In this document: one piece after another, positions 9,642 to 18,090 of the stretch | Layout: each line of letters starts with the position of its first letter | Position numbering within the stretch: the stretch's first letter is position 1 | Assembly (NCBI RefSeq): GCF_030815585.1 | Contig: NZ_JAUSWY010000001.1 | Coordinates: 4,030,001-4,094,000, forward strand | Direction: 5' to 3' | DNA from: Arthrobacter pascens | Lineage (GTDB): Bacteria; Actinomycetota; Actinomycetes; Actinomycetales; Micrococcaceae | DNA length: 64,000 bases | Program-made: the position numbers and the translations under genes | The notes under the pieces: generated by a model | Told to the model about the DNA's origin: nothing | Seen by the model: the letters and a program-made list of their open reading frames with translations, nothing else | The model's database searches: none

Positions 9642-9808
9642 GAAAAAGATCTTGAGGGTCCGGCTGCATGGCCCACTAACGACCTTACGAAAATGTCGCC
9701 CAGGTCACAACCCCGGGCCCCTTGTTACGGCGCGTCGTGTTGACATTCCGCCCTGAGATAACCACTTCAAGGCCGCGCCTTTGGCTCCCAGCGGACCTAG
9801 ACTGAGAT

Positions 9809-10561
9809 ATGGATACGTCAGCGGTTGACAGCTCAGTCCTATCCCCGGCTGTGACAGAGCAGCTGCAGAACCTCGTGGTCGACAGCAGTGACGTCAATGA
9901 GTTCCTGCACGAACTCTGTGACCTTGCTGCCCGTGCCATTTCCGGGTCCATGGAACTCCCGGTGGTGTGCGCCGTCACGTTGAGCCGGCGCAGGCGGACC
10001 ACCACAGCTGCCTGGAGTGACCCTGAAGCGCGCATCATGGACGAGATCCAGCAGAATTACGGCGCCGGGCCTTGCCTGCACGCGATGAACACCGGCACAA
10101 CCGTGCTGGTCCCCGACACACGGACGGACGCTCGTTGGCCGGAATACGGCGTCGCCATTGCACAGCTGGGCCAGCTGAGCGTGCTGGCGGTCCCCCTCAC
10201 CCTCGATGAGGACGCCAAGGCAGCGCTGAATATCTTTGCGCCGGCCGTGAACGCGTTTGATTCAGACGCCCTGGAAAGCGCCGAAATGTTCGCAGCGAAC
10301 GCGCAATGCGCCCTCCGCCTGGCAGTGCGCGTTGCCACGGGGCAGCAGCTGGCAGCCGATCTCAGGGCGGCTATGGAGTCCCGGACCGCCATCGACCTGG
10401 CCGCAGGAATCATCATGGGCCAGAACCGGTGCTCGCAGGAGGACGCCATGGGGATCCTGGTCAAGGCATCAAGCTCCAGGAACCAGAAACTCCGGACCGT
10501 CGCAGAACATCTCGTAGCCTCAGTCTCGTCCGACAGCCGTCCCGTAACGCACTTCGACTAG
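9809..10561 (+). CDS. GAF and ANTAR domain antitermination regulator
   Basis: 250 residues. An N-terminal GAF sensor domain (about residues 25-170) carries the block YGAGPCLHAMNTGTTVLVPDTRTDARWPEY, typical of actinobacterial GAF-ANTAR proteins. The ANTAR domain (about 180-240) has SRTAIDLAAGIIMGQNRCSQEDAMGIL and the closing helix with SSSRNQKLRTVAEHL. ANTAR domains bind paired RNA hairpins and prevent termination. Start ATG at 9809. The stop codon lies in a short tandem duplication. A clear paralogue lies at the other end of the window (63324-64000). The target transcripts and ligand are unknown. Confidence 0.88.
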   Translation: MDTSAVDSSVLSPAVTEQLQNLVVDSSDVNEFLHELCDLAARAISGSMELPVVCAVTLSRRRRTTTAAWSDPEARIMDEIQQNYGAGPCLHAMNTGTTVLVPDTRTDARWPEYGVAIAQLGQLSVLAVPLTLDEDAKAALNIFAPAVNAFDSDALESAEMFAANAQCALRLAVRVATGQQLAADLRAAMESRTAIDLAAGIIMGQNRCSQEDAMGILVKASSSRNQKLRTVAEHLVASVSSDSRPVTHFD

Positions 10562-10591
10562 GGACCGGGAAGGACTAGGGACCGGGAAGGA
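10558..10591 (+). repeat. 17-bp perfect tandem duplication
   Basis: CTAGGGACCGGGAAGGA occurs twice in direct succession (10558-10574, 10575-10591). The first copy contains the stop codon of the GAF-ANTAR gene, the second is intergenic, so the reading frame is unaffected. Confidence 0.9.
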
Positions 10592-10631
10592 CGGCCGGAC
10601 GCCGGCGTAACGGGCAGACCCCAGCTAACGG

Positions 10632-10961
10632 TCAGACCTCAGGCCAGTCGACATACTGTTTGTAGCCCTCATGCCGCCGCACGTAGGGGGCAACAAACGG
10701 GTCAGTGGGAATGATCCGTTTCCCGGCCGCCACCACGTCATCCAAGGCAAAGTGGACCAGCACCTTGCCCAAGCCCTGGCCCTTGAATCCCTCCGCCGTC
10801 TCCGTGCTGGTGAAATCCACGTGCCCGGGTTTGTCCAGGAAAAAGCACTGAACTGCGATCTTCCCGCCCACCCGCAGCTCGTAACAGTGGTCCGCATCAT
10901 TCCTGGCCAGTGTGACGTCAGGGCTGAATTTGTCCTCTGTGGAAATCATGTTCTCAGTCAT
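10632..10961 (-). CDS. Small GNAT-like N-acetyltransferase (Acetyltransf_CG type)
   Basis: 109 residues, about the usual length of the YidJ/YjdJ-like family of short GCN5-related acetyltransferases. The core GFKGQGLGKVLVHFAL near residue 60 is the acetyl-CoA pyrophosphate-binding motif (Q/R-x-x-G-x-G). The C-terminus P-Y-V-R-R-H-E-G-Y is the conserved end. Acceptor unknown. The start overlaps the stop of the upstream acyltransferase gene by 4 bases, so the two are probably co-translated. Confidence 0.8.
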   Translation of the reverse strand: MTENMISTEDKFSPDVTLARNDADHCYELRVGGKIAVQCFFLDKPGHVDFTSTETAEGFKGQGLGKVLVHFALDDVVAAGKRIIPTDPFVAPYVRRHEGYKQYVDWPEV

Positions 10962-12343
10962 GGTTCGACACTGGCACTACTTGGCCCCGCTGGCAATGCC
11001 CCGCCCGTCGTCCCGCCGGCGGTCCCGTCCGTCTCCCCGCCGTCCGACTGGCGCCGGGCCGGAATCAGTCGTTCCGGCACACGTTCCGGCAACCGGCCCA
11101 GGAGCAGCACGGCGAGTGCGAAGCATGCCGCGCCGCCTCCCAGCAACCCCAAGGTCAGGCCATTGAAGGCGGCGTCCGCCACAGGAATGAAGACGACGAC
11201 GGCGGCCGTCACCACCGCGGCGGCGGGCCGGCTGCGGGTGTGGACAGACGCCGTGGGACGTTCCTCAAGGCGGCCGAAGACGGCCAGGACGGGGAGCAGG
11301 AGGCCCACCACGCCCAGCAGCACCAGTGGCCGCGCCCACCACCATCCGGCGGTGCCGGCGGCAGGTTTGGGGAAGTCGGTGAGGAGCAGCAGCCCGGACA
11401 TCGCCACCAGCAAGGGAAGGTGCCACAGGTAAACGGTCATGGAGTGACGCCCGGCAACCGTCACCACGGCGCGGACCCAGCGCACCCCCGAAACCCAGCC
11501 GAGCCCCGGCCGGAACAGCTGAAGGACCGCGGCCTGGGACACGCCGAGGAGCAGCAGGCACAGGTTGGGCGGGTTGAGGTTGACCAGCATATTCCCGGAG
11601 TAGAGGCCCAGCCCCGTGACCACACCCAGCAGCAGGTTGGCCGCCACGATCAGTCCCACCAGCCCGGAGTGGGAGAGCCGGGCAAAGTGGCCGTCCGCCA
11701 TCAGGAATCCCAGTTGCTGCACGGTGCTCCACACGAACACCAGGTTCGCATAGGCGAGCAGGGGCAGGGCTCCGCGCAGGCAGTCCACCCCCACCACCAG
11801 GGCCGCCAGGACCGCAACGGTGAGCCACGGAGCACGGGCATGGAAGCGGGCCAGCAGCGGGACGTTCAGCTGCGCGGCGAGGTAGGCCGCCAGGAACCAC
11901 AGCGGCATTCCGGCGCCGGTGGCCATGAGCTGGACCACCTGGGGGTCCACGCCCAGAAGCAGTGCGGCCCAGAGTCCCAGGAACATCACCGCCAGGAGCG
12001 CCGCCGCCGGACGGAGCAGGCGCAGTAGCCGGGCCTGCGCGAACTCGAAGCCGGTGCCGCCACGGGACTTGAGCCGCCGCCAGGACTGCAGCCCGGTGGT
12101 CCCGCCCGTGACAAAGAACAGCGGCATCACCATAAAGATCCAGATGACAGGCACAAACCAGGGCTGGTCCCCGAGGGTGTTTTCAGTGGTCACGGTGCCG
12201 TCGCGGTGCAGAACCGGGCTCACCATCATGCAATGGCCCACCACCACCAGCGCCAGGCAGAAGAACCGGACCAGGTCAATGGCCAGGTCACGCTCTGCTG
12301 GCCCGTGCTCCGGGGCGGCGCCCTGCTCCTTCACGCCATTCAC
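10958..12343 (-). CDS. Acyltransferase family 3 integral membrane protein
   Basis: 461 residues with ten or more hydrophobic segments. The N-terminal part (ERDLAIDLVRFFCLALVVVGHCMM) shows the R-x(n)-H pattern of acyltransferase-3 proteins, where the His in VVGH is needed for transfer; PLFFVTGG and a Trp-rich loop follow. These enzymes acylate cell-envelope sugars or lipids at the plasma membrane. Glu/Gly-rich polar tails lie at both ends. The start is a GTG. The gene precedes the small GNAT gene with a 4-base overlap. Substrate unknown. Confidence 0.85.
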   Translation of the reverse strand: MNGVKEQGAAPEHGPAERDLAIDLVRFFCLALVVVGHCMMVSPVLHRDGTVTTENTLGDQPWFVPVIWIFMVMPLFFVTGGTTGLQSWRRLKSRGGTGFEFAQARLLRLLRPAAALLAVMFLGLWAALLLGVDPQVVQLMATGAGMPLWFLAAYLAAQLNVPLLARFHARAPWLTVAVLAALVVGVDCLRGALPLLAYANLVFVWSTVQQLGFLMADGHFARLSHSGLVGLIVAANLLLGVVTGLGLYSGNMLVNLNPPNLCLLLLGVSQAAVLQLFRPGLGWVSGVRWVRAVVTVAGRHSMTVYLWHLPLLVAMSGLLLLTDFPKPAAGTAGWWWARPLVLLGVVGLLLPVLAVFGRLEERPTASVHTRSRPAAAVVTAAVVVFIPVADAAFNGLTLGLLGGGAACFALAVLLLGRLPERVPERLIPARRQSDGGETDGTAGGTTGGALPAGPSSASVEP

Positions 12344-12444
12344 GTATGATCCCTACGAAACGCTGGATGTTGCTGTTATCTCCATTCTCCGCCCGTCACG
12401 CGGCGGCAGCCAGAAACGTGCAGGTGGCTGACGTAGGCGTGTCC

Positions 12445-12849
12445 CTAGAGCGCTTGCGCCAGAACTCCGAGCACGACGGCGAGCAGCGGCGTTGCGCCCT
12501 GGGTGGCGGCGGCCCGGAGGTACTTTTTACCGCTCAGGGCCAGCACCAGGGCGGCGAGAAGCATGGAGCCGCAGCAGCTGAAGACCAAGGTCCAGCCCAC
12601 CACGGCCTGGGCCGATCCTTCGGAGGCAAGGGCCACACAGCCAATGCCGATAAATGCCCCGATAGCCAGGAACAGGTTATAGAAACCTTGGTTGTACGCC
12701 AACGGCCTGGTAATTTCGGCGTCGGCCTGGGAAGCCACGCTGAAGCGCTTCCAGGTGGCCGGCCTCGTCCAGGTCACGGATTCCATAGTGAAGATGTACA
12801 CGTGGAGGGCAGCGGCGATGAACGCAAAAAGAAGGGAGGCCAGGATCAT
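12445..12849 (-). CDS. DUF1304 membrane protein
   Basis: 134 residues with four hydrophobic segments. The order ALHVYIFTMESVTW, then NQGFYNLFLAIGAFIGI, then a GWTLVFSCCGSMLLAALVLAL helix and a Gly/Pro-rich last helix, matches the DUF1304 family of small membrane proteins of unknown function. No operon partner: the next gene upstream (12948-13811) is on the same strand but separated by an inverted-repeat element. Confidence 0.8.
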   Translation of the reverse strand: MILASLLFAFIAAALHVYIFTMESVTWTRPATWKRFSVASQADAEITRPLAYNQGFYNLFLAIGAFIGIGCVALASEGSAQAVVGWTLVFSCCGSMLLAALVLALSGKKYLRAAATQGATPLLAVVLGVLAQAL

Positions 12850-12875
12850 GGCTTGATCCTAGCCTCCCTTCCCCG

Positions 12876-12939
12876 GAGTTTTTGTCCAGACCTGGCGACT
12901 TTAGGAGGCCTGGAAGACGCACTATCTGGACAAAAACTC
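12876..12939. repeat. Inverted-repeat element, copy 1 (left of sugar-acid cluster)
   Basis: GAGTTTTTGTCCAGA (12876-12890) and its exact reverse complement TCTGGACAAAAACTC (12925-12939) flank a 34-base centre. It lies between the aldolase stop and the DUF1304 start. A related element with the same end sequence is at 18822-18889. It may act as a terminator hairpin, as a REP-like element, or both. Confidence 0.75.
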
Positions 12940-12947
12940 GATGCTCG

Positions 12948-13811
12948 TCAGCGTGTGAGCATGCCCAGCGCGCCGGTTGCGAATTCCCTGGCCGAAGTGT
13001 TCCAGTGACCCAGCAGGCCCTGGAGGTTCTCGCCGTCGGACCGGTGCGCCGGAAGCTGTTCCTGCAACGTGGACAGGACCCCCGTGCGGAGTTCGGTGTT
13101 GAAGTTCACCTTGCCCACGTTCATGGCGGCGGCCTTGACCAGCTCGCCCGACGGAATGCCGGACGCGCCATGGAGCACCAGCGGGATATGTGTCCGCACG
13201 GCGATGTCCTGGAGCACGTCCCAACGGAGCTGCGGCTCGCCCTTGTACCTGCCGTGCACGTTGCCCACGGCCACGGCCAGGAGCTCCGCGCCGGTCCGGG
13301 CCAAGAAGTCCTCCACCTGGGCGGAGTCGGTCAGGCCGGCCACAGCTACGCCGGTCTGGTCCGCCTCAAACGCGCGGTCCTCGTCCCCTGCCAGCCCACC
13401 AAGTTCCGCTTCAAGAACGACGCCGGTGCAGCCCTTTGCCTGCAGCAGCGAGCGCGCCGCCCGGACCAGGGCGATGTTGTCCTCATACGGAAGGGACGAG
13501 CCGTCCGCGAGGACGGAATCCGCCCCCGCGGCGACGGCGTCGGCCATCACTTTAAGGTCCGAGGCGTGGTCCAGCTGGACTGCCACCGGGACGGACGCGA
13601 CATCTGCCAGGCCGCGGAGCGCGGCGATCAGGCGCAGGCCGTTGGCCGTGGCGGCCGTCTTGGGGGCCACCAGCAGGACCACGCCCCGGTCCGCTGCCTC
13701 CGCTGCGCCCACCACGGCCAGCGCGGTGGTGAAGTCGTAGCAGGTGAAGGCGGGAACTGCCGAACCCTGCTGCAGGGCCGAGGTGACCAGGCGGTCGAGT
13801 CGGGTGCGCAT
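12948..13811 (-). CDS. Class II (zinc) ketose-bisphosphate-type aldolase
   Basis: 287 residues of the class II fructose/tagatose-bisphosphate aldolase family (GatY/KbaY/FbaA fold). Visible: VQLDHASD near residue 85 (catalytic Asp and zinc His), VLEAELGGLAGDED near 135, the zinc His in VGNVHGRYKG near 180 and VLHGASGIP near 208, followed by the K-V-N-F-N-T-E phosphate loop. These enzymes cleave ketose phosphates to DHAP (or the reverse). The ATG overlaps the GntP stop by one base (TGATG). In known tetronate pathways this slot is filled by an AraD-type decarboxylase (OtnC), not this fold, so its reaction here is unclear. Confidence 0.85.
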   Translation of the reverse strand: MRTRLDRLVTSALQQGSAVPAFTCYDFTTALAVVGAAEAADRGVVLLVAPKTAATANGLRLIAALRGLADVASVPVAVQLDHASDLKVMADAVAAGADSVLADGSSLPYEDNIALVRAARSLLQAKGCTGVVLEAELGGLAGDEDRAFEADQTGVAVAGLTDSAQVEDFLARTGAELLAVAVGNVHGRYKGEPQLRWDVLQDIAVRTHIPLVLHGASGIPSGELVKAAAMNVGKVNFNTELRTGVLSTLQEQLPAHRSDGENLQGLLGHWNTSAREFATGALGMLTR

Positions 13812-15277
13812 CAGACGCCCAGGCCTCCCACCAGGATCCAGACCAGGAACGTCAGGATGAAACCGCCGAAACCCAGGATGGTGGTGAGGACCGTCCAGGT
13901 CTTGAGGCCGTCGGAGACGGTGAGCCCGTAGTAGCGCACCACGGTCCAGAATCCGGCGTCGGTCACGTGGGACAGGCCCAGCGAACCGAAACCGATGGCG
14001 ATGACGATCACGGCAATCTGGGCCGGCGAGTAGCCGCCTTCCATCACGGCCGAAGTGAGCAGGCCGGTGGTGGTGACGATCGCGACGGTGGCCGAACCCT
14101 GGGCGGCACGCAGGGCCAGGGAGATCACGAAGCCCAGGACGATGACGGGCAGGCCAAGGTGGTCCAGGGTTTCAGAGAGGGCGGCACCGATTCCGGAGGT
14201 ACGGAGCACCTCGCCGAACACACCGCCTGCGGCGACCACCAGCAGGATGGAGGCGATGGGAGGCAATGCGCCTTCGAAAATTTCGCCGGTTTCCTTGAGC
14301 GACCAGTTGCGGCGGACGGCCAGCAGGAAGAAGGAGAGGCCAACAGCCACGAGGAGGGCGAAGAACGGGTTGCCGATGAAGGCAGCCAGCCCGTACAGGC
14401 CGTTGTCCTTGGGGATGGTGAGGGTGCCCAGGGTGCCGATGAGGATCTGTACGATCGGGGCCGCGATGAGGAAGATGATCAGCGCAGGGCGGGGCGGAGC
14501 AATGGCGGCGGCGCCGGGGCCGTCGTGGCCCACCTTCACCAGCGAGTCGGAGCCGAACTCGTCCACCTGCGCCTTGACGGAGGGGAGGAGTTCGTAGTCC
14601 TTGCGGTTCATGATGCTGGCAACCCAGTAGGACAGGAACCCGAGCGGGATGCAGATCATCAGCGAGATGAGGGTGATCAGGCCGATGTCGGCACCGAATA
14701 CACCGGCGCCGGCGACGATGCCCGGGTGCGGCGGGACGGCGACGTGGATGGCGAGCATAATGCCGGCCATGGGCAGGCCGAACTTGACCGGGTGCACGTT
14801 GGCGATCTTTGCGAAGGCGTAAACGATGGGAACCAGCACGATGATGCCCACCTCGAAGAAGACCGGGATGGCGACGAGGAAGCCGACTGCGGTCAGGGCC
14901 ACGGCCACGCGCTTGGCGCCAAGCTTCTCGGTGAAGTGCGAAGCCAGGGACTGGACTCCGCCGGAGACCTCGATCATCCGGCCGAGGACCGCGCCGAGGG
15001 CGATGAGGAGGGCCACCTTGCCCATGGTTCCGCCGACGCCGGTGGCCACAACCGTGAAGACGTCCTTGAGCGGGATCTGGGCGGCCACAGCCACCATGAT
15101 GCTCACGGTCAGGAGTGCCACGAAGGCCTGGATCTTGAAGCGGATGATCATCACGAGCAGGACGGCGATGCCGATCGCGGCGATGGTGAGCAGCAGTGGA
15201 GTACCCAGCTCAACGGCGGGTTTGATGGCTGGCGCATCAGCCGCCCGCACTATCAGTGGGTTCATCAGGTGGTTCAT
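13811..15277 (-). CDS. GntP family gluconate/sugar-acid permease
   Basis: 488 residues with about 12-14 hydrophobic segments. GntP-family marks include GGTMGKVALLIALGAVLGRMIEVSGG near residue 80-105, VPPHPGIVAGAGVFG near 165-180 and RAAQGSATVAIVTTTGL near 395. The family takes up gluconate and related aldonic acids with protons; the E. coli YgbN member sits in a tetronate gene cluster. Followed directly by the aldolase, preceded by a strong hairpin that separates it from the dehydrogenase-kinase pair. Confidence 0.9.
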   Translation of the reverse strand: MNHLMNPLIVRAADAPAIKPAVELGTPLLLTIAAIGIAVLLVMIIRFKIQAFVALLTVSIMVAVAAQIPLKDVFTVVATGVGGTMGKVALLIALGAVLGRMIEVSGGVQSLASHFTEKLGAKRVAVALTAVGFLVAIPVFFEVGIIVLVPIVYAFAKIANVHPVKFGLPMAGIMLAIHVAVPPHPGIVAGAGVFGADIGLITLISLMICIPLGFLSYWVASIMNRKDYELLPSVKAQVDEFGSDSLVKVGHDGPGAAAIAPPRPALIIFLIAAPIVQILIGTLGTLTIPKDNGLYGLAAFIGNPFFALLVAVGLSFFLLAVRRNWSLKETGEIFEGALPPIASILLVVAAGGVFGEVLRTSGIGAALSETLDHLGLPVIVLGFVISLALRAAQGSATVAIVTTTGLLTSAVMEGGYSPAQIAVIVIAIGFGSLGLSHVTDAGFWTVVRYYGLTVSDGLKTWTVLTTILGFGGFILTFLVWILVGGLGV

Positions 15278-15366
15278 TGGGGGTGTCTCCTTTGACTAAC
15301 CAGTCTCCCAGAAGGTGGGGCTACCTGGCGCTGGCTTTTTCTTTGGGGGATTTTTCCTGGGGGATT

Positions 15367-15416
15367 CCGGAGGTACGGCGACGGCGGAGGGGGGATCGCC
15401 GTCGTCGCACCTCCGG
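15367..15416 (-). terminator. Strong hairpin between dehydrogenase and permease genes
   Basis: CCGGAGGTACGGCGACGGCG pairs with CGCCGTCGTCGCACCTCCGG over about 20 positions with two mismatches and a short loop. It may partly uncouple the upstream kinase-dehydrogenase transcript from gntP-aldolase. No T-tract. Confidence 0.55.
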
Positions 15417-15435
15417 GGATTGGAGGGGCGGGTAT

Positions 15436-16338
15436 TTAGGCGGCGGTGCGCTTCGTGGGCGCTACAACCTTGATGACGGCTGAGTCGTCCTGGGCTGCAA
15501 GGCCCTGGGCCTGGCCCAGCAGGTAGAGCTGTTCGGCGGCGGCGGCAACGGGGGCTGCCAGCCCGGCGGCGCGGGTGGCCTTCCCCACGATGCCCATGTC
15601 CTTGACGAAGATGTCCAGACGGCTGAGGACTTCGGCGCCGTCCTCCGTGTAGGCCTCCAGGATGCGGGGGCCGCGGTTGGAGAGCATAAAGGACCCGGCC
15701 GCGCCGGCTTCCAGCGCGGCCAGGGTCTTGGCCTGGTCAAGGCCCAGGGCGTCAGCAAGGGCCATGGCCTCGGCTGCAGCAGCGATGTGGATGCCGCACA
15801 GGAGCTGGTTGACGGTCTTGAGCGCCTGGCCGTCGCCGGGCTTGTCGCCCACGATGGTGAGCGTGGAGGCAAGAAGTTCCAGGACGGGGAGGGCCTTTTC
15901 CTGGGCCTCGGGTGACGCGCCCACCACGATCAGCAGGTCGCCTTCGCCGGCACGCTTGGGGCCGCCTGACAGCGGAGCGTCAACGAGTTCCACGCCGTAT
16001 TCCGCGAGCCGGGCCACGGTTGCCGGAATTGCCTCGGTGCCCACGGTGCTGCCCAGGATCACCACGGCGCCCGGCTCAAGCACGGAAGCCACCCCGTACT
16101 CCCCGAAGAGGACGTCGTTGAGCTGTTCGCCGTTACGGACGGCCAGGAGCAGGGCGTCGGCGCCTTTCGACGCTTCCCGGGCGGAGCTGAAGGTGTGGAT
16201 TCCGGCTTCCGCTGCGAGCGCCAGGCGCGACTCGGCGATGTCAAAGCCGTGGACCGTGAGCTGGCTGGCCAGGCGCGTGGCCATTGGCAGGCCCATGGCG
16301 CCAAGGCCCAGGACTGTGACTTTGTAGCTTGCAGACAT
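15436..16338 (-). CDS. ltnD: Beta-hydroxyacid dehydrogenase, L-threonate/erythronate dehydrogenase-like
   Basis: 300 residues, 6-phosphogluconate/3-hydroxyisobutyrate dehydrogenase family. N-terminal Rossmann motif GLGAMGLPMA (residues 11-20), substrate-binding DAPLSGGPKRAGEG near 120, and the catalytic Lys segment LKTVNQLLCGIHIA near 170. YgbJ/LtnD members oxidise C2 of threonate or erythronate with NAD; others are tartronate-semialdehyde reductases. The neighbouring DUF1537 kinase favours the first role. Transcribed after the kinase and before gntP. Gene name given by analogy with the tetronate pathway. Confidence 0.75.
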   Translation of the reverse strand: MSASYKVTVLGLGAMGLPMATRLASQLTVHGFDIAESRLALAAEAGIHTFSSAREASKGADALLLAVRNGEQLNDVLFGEYGVASVLEPGAVVILGSTVGTEAIPATVARLAEYGVELVDAPLSGGPKRAGEGDLLIVVGASPEAQEKALPVLELLASTLTIVGDKPGDGQALKTVNQLLCGIHIAAAAEAMALADALGLDQAKTLAALEAGAAGSFMLSNRGPRILEAYTEDGAEVLSRLDIFVKDMGIVGKATRAAGLAAPVAAAAEQLYLLGQAQGLAAQDDSAVIKVVAPTKRTAA

Positions 16339-16429
16339 TGTTTTCTCCGTTGAATTTGGCAGATGGTTGGGCCCACGCCTGCCGGGTTCCCTGGCCGAGC
16401 TTGCGAGGCTAGGGGGCAGGTGGGGAGGA

Positions 16430-17944
16430 CTAGAAGGTGTTGCTGAGCTTGCGGGTGACCTGGGCGAGAGAGTCGTCGTCGCCTACGTTGCCGGCGAACA
16501 CAATGTAGGGAATGCCCTTGGCAGGGCCGTCCACCGGTTCCCAGAGGGAGACGATGCCCGGCAGCATGGGGCCACGGACAATCGCGTGCCGGATTTCCAG
16601 CCCGTGTGCGGCCACGTCCGAGGACGTGATGCCGCCCTTGGCAATAACAAAACGCGGGGGGAAGGTCTTGAGGGTCCGGTTCACCACGGCGACGACGGCG
16701 GCGGACACCGTGCGTGCGATCCGCAGGCTTTCGGCCGGGTCTTCGGTCTTGATGAGCAGGCGGCTGGTATGGACGATGGCATCGCCGCCGCGGAGCGCGT
16801 CCACCACAGTGTCCACCGTTTGGTCGAGGTAGGCATCCGCGCTGCCTGTTTCGGTTTCGGCGGCAAGTAGTCTTTCGGCGTCGATTTCCACGATGCGCGC
16901 GGCGCTGTGCTGATCAGTGAGTGCTTTGAGTTGGCGCGTGGTGACTCCAACGTGCGAACCCACCACAATCAGGCCGCCCGCCATCGAGGGGGTGTTGCCC
17001 GCGTAGGCTTCGGCACCGCTGAGTTCGGTGCGGATCTCCTGGCCGATGCGGGCGCGCACAAAGGGCGGGCCCACGCGGTAGAGAAGCTTTTTGCCGCGCC
17101 GTTCGGCTTCCTGCAGGCCCAGGGACAGGGCGCGGAGGTCATTCTCGGTGACGATGTCGGCCACAACGGGCGTGGAGTGCGTGGCAGGTTCCAAGGCATC
17201 GGCGATCGCCTTGGCGGAAACGGCAGGATCGCCGTCGGGGTTTTCTGCCGCGCCGGCCCTCGCTGCGCCCGCGCGGATGATGTTGAGGTCCAGGACAATC
17301 ACAGACTCGGCGGCGAAGCGGCCTTGGGACTTCTCCTCCACATACTTGGCCATCTCCGAGTTGGTGAAGCCGAATGTTGCATCCTTGGCGAATTCAGTGT
17401 CCGACACCGGCGTCAGGTGGCCGGCGTCTTCCCCGGTTCCGCGCATGTAGTGCACGCCGCCGATGGTCACGCGGCCGGCGTCGGGAAAAGCAGGGACCAG
17501 CACCACACCGTCGGTATCTTCACCGCTGACTTCAGCAACAGTGGCGGCGATGACGTCGGGTTCGAGCGGGTAGTGGCCGCGGAGGGTGGAATCGCTGCGG
17601 CTGACAAAGCGGAGCCGGAGGCCGTCATCTGCTGCGGCGGCCAGCGCGTTGCGCACTATTTCGCCGTTCCGGGCAGCTGCCTCGGCGGGATCCAGGCTGC
17701 GGGTATTGGTCAGCACGTAAACGGCGGGCTTGGCCTGGCCAAAGGCCCAGGTGAAGTCCTCCACGTCCCAGCGGGTGAGCACAGGCAGGTCCGCGACGGA
17801 CTGCGTTCCCGTGGGGTCGTCGTCGAGAACCACCAGCATGTGGGCAGACTCGGCACTGGACGCCGCGACGGCGTCGGCTACCAGCCGGGCAGGGATCCGG
17901 ACCTCGGCCGGAAAGGCGGCCAGAATGTCTGCTTCAAGGGTCAC
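16430..17944 (-). CDS. otnK: Four-carbon acid-sugar kinase, DUF1537 (OtnK-like)
   Basis: 504 residues, somewhat longer than the usual 420-430 of OtnK. The DDDPTGTQSVADLPVLT block near residue 40 is the N-terminal substrate domain (SBD_N); SRSDSTLRGHYPLE near 115 and the C-terminal nucleotide domain with KGGITSSDV near 425 are typical. OtnK proteins phosphorylate 3-oxo-tetronate; relatives phosphorylate D-threonate or apionate intermediates. First gene of the leftward unit, divergent from the GntR regulator, with an operator-like palindrome just upstream. Confidence 0.88.
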   Translation of the reverse strand: MTLEADILAAFPAEVRIPARLVADAVAASSAESAHMLVVLDDDPTGTQSVADLPVLTRWDVEDFTWAFGQAKPAVYVLTNTRSLDPAEAAARNGEIVRNALAAAADDGLRLRFVSRSDSTLRGHYPLEPDVIAATVAEVSGEDTDGVVLVPAFPDAGRVTIGGVHYMRGTGEDAGHLTPVSDTEFAKDATFGFTNSEMAKYVEEKSQGRFAAESVIVLDLNIIRAGAARAGAAENPDGDPAVSAKAIADALEPATHSTPVVADIVTENDLRALSLGLQEAERRGKKLLYRVGPPFVRARIGQEIRTELSGAEAYAGNTPSMAGGLIVVGSHVGVTTRQLKALTDQHSAARIVEIDAERLLAAETETGSADAYLDQTVDTVVDALRGGDAIVHTSRLLIKTEDPAESLRIARTVSAAVVAVVNRTLKTFPPRFVIAKGGITSSDVAAHGLEIRHAIVRGPMLPGIVSLWEPVDGPAKGIPYIVFAGNVGDDDSLAQVTRKLSNTF

Positions 17945-17990
17945 TGTTCACTCCGTTGTGGGTCGAATCGGTGGTGATTAGATAGCTGTA

Positions 17991-18005
17991 AGATGTCTGA
18001 CATCT
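17991..18005. promoter_or_regulatory. Operator-like palindrome upstream of the DUF1537 kinase
   Basis: AGATGTCTGACATCT is a perfect 15-base palindrome about one base T. Its core TGTCTGACA recurs as TGTCAGACA at 18054-18062, before the regulator gene. FadR/GntR proteins bind short palindromes of this size. Confidence 0.6.
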
Positions 18006-18053
18006 AACATTTAGAATAGTGTGGCACACCACATTGAAACGCGCAAGTAGACT

Positions 18054-18062
18054 TGTCAGACA
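18054..18062. promoter_or_regulatory. Second copy of the TGTCNGACA operator, before the GntR gene
   Basis: TGTCAGACA differs from the core at 17994-18002 only in the central base. It lies 29 bases before the regulator start, suggesting autoregulation together with control of the divergent kinase operon. A further small palindrome GTGTGGCACAC lies at 18019-18029. Confidence 0.5.
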
Positions 18063-18090
18063 TATTTGCCACGGGCGATCAGGGGAAAAC

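Noticed and set aside
13967..15295. 442-residue plus-strand open frame opposite the GntP gene
   Set aside because: Composition is Gly/Asp/His/Gln-rich with no family likeness; the opposite strand encodes a complete GntP permease with clear helices. It is a shadow of high-GC codon use.
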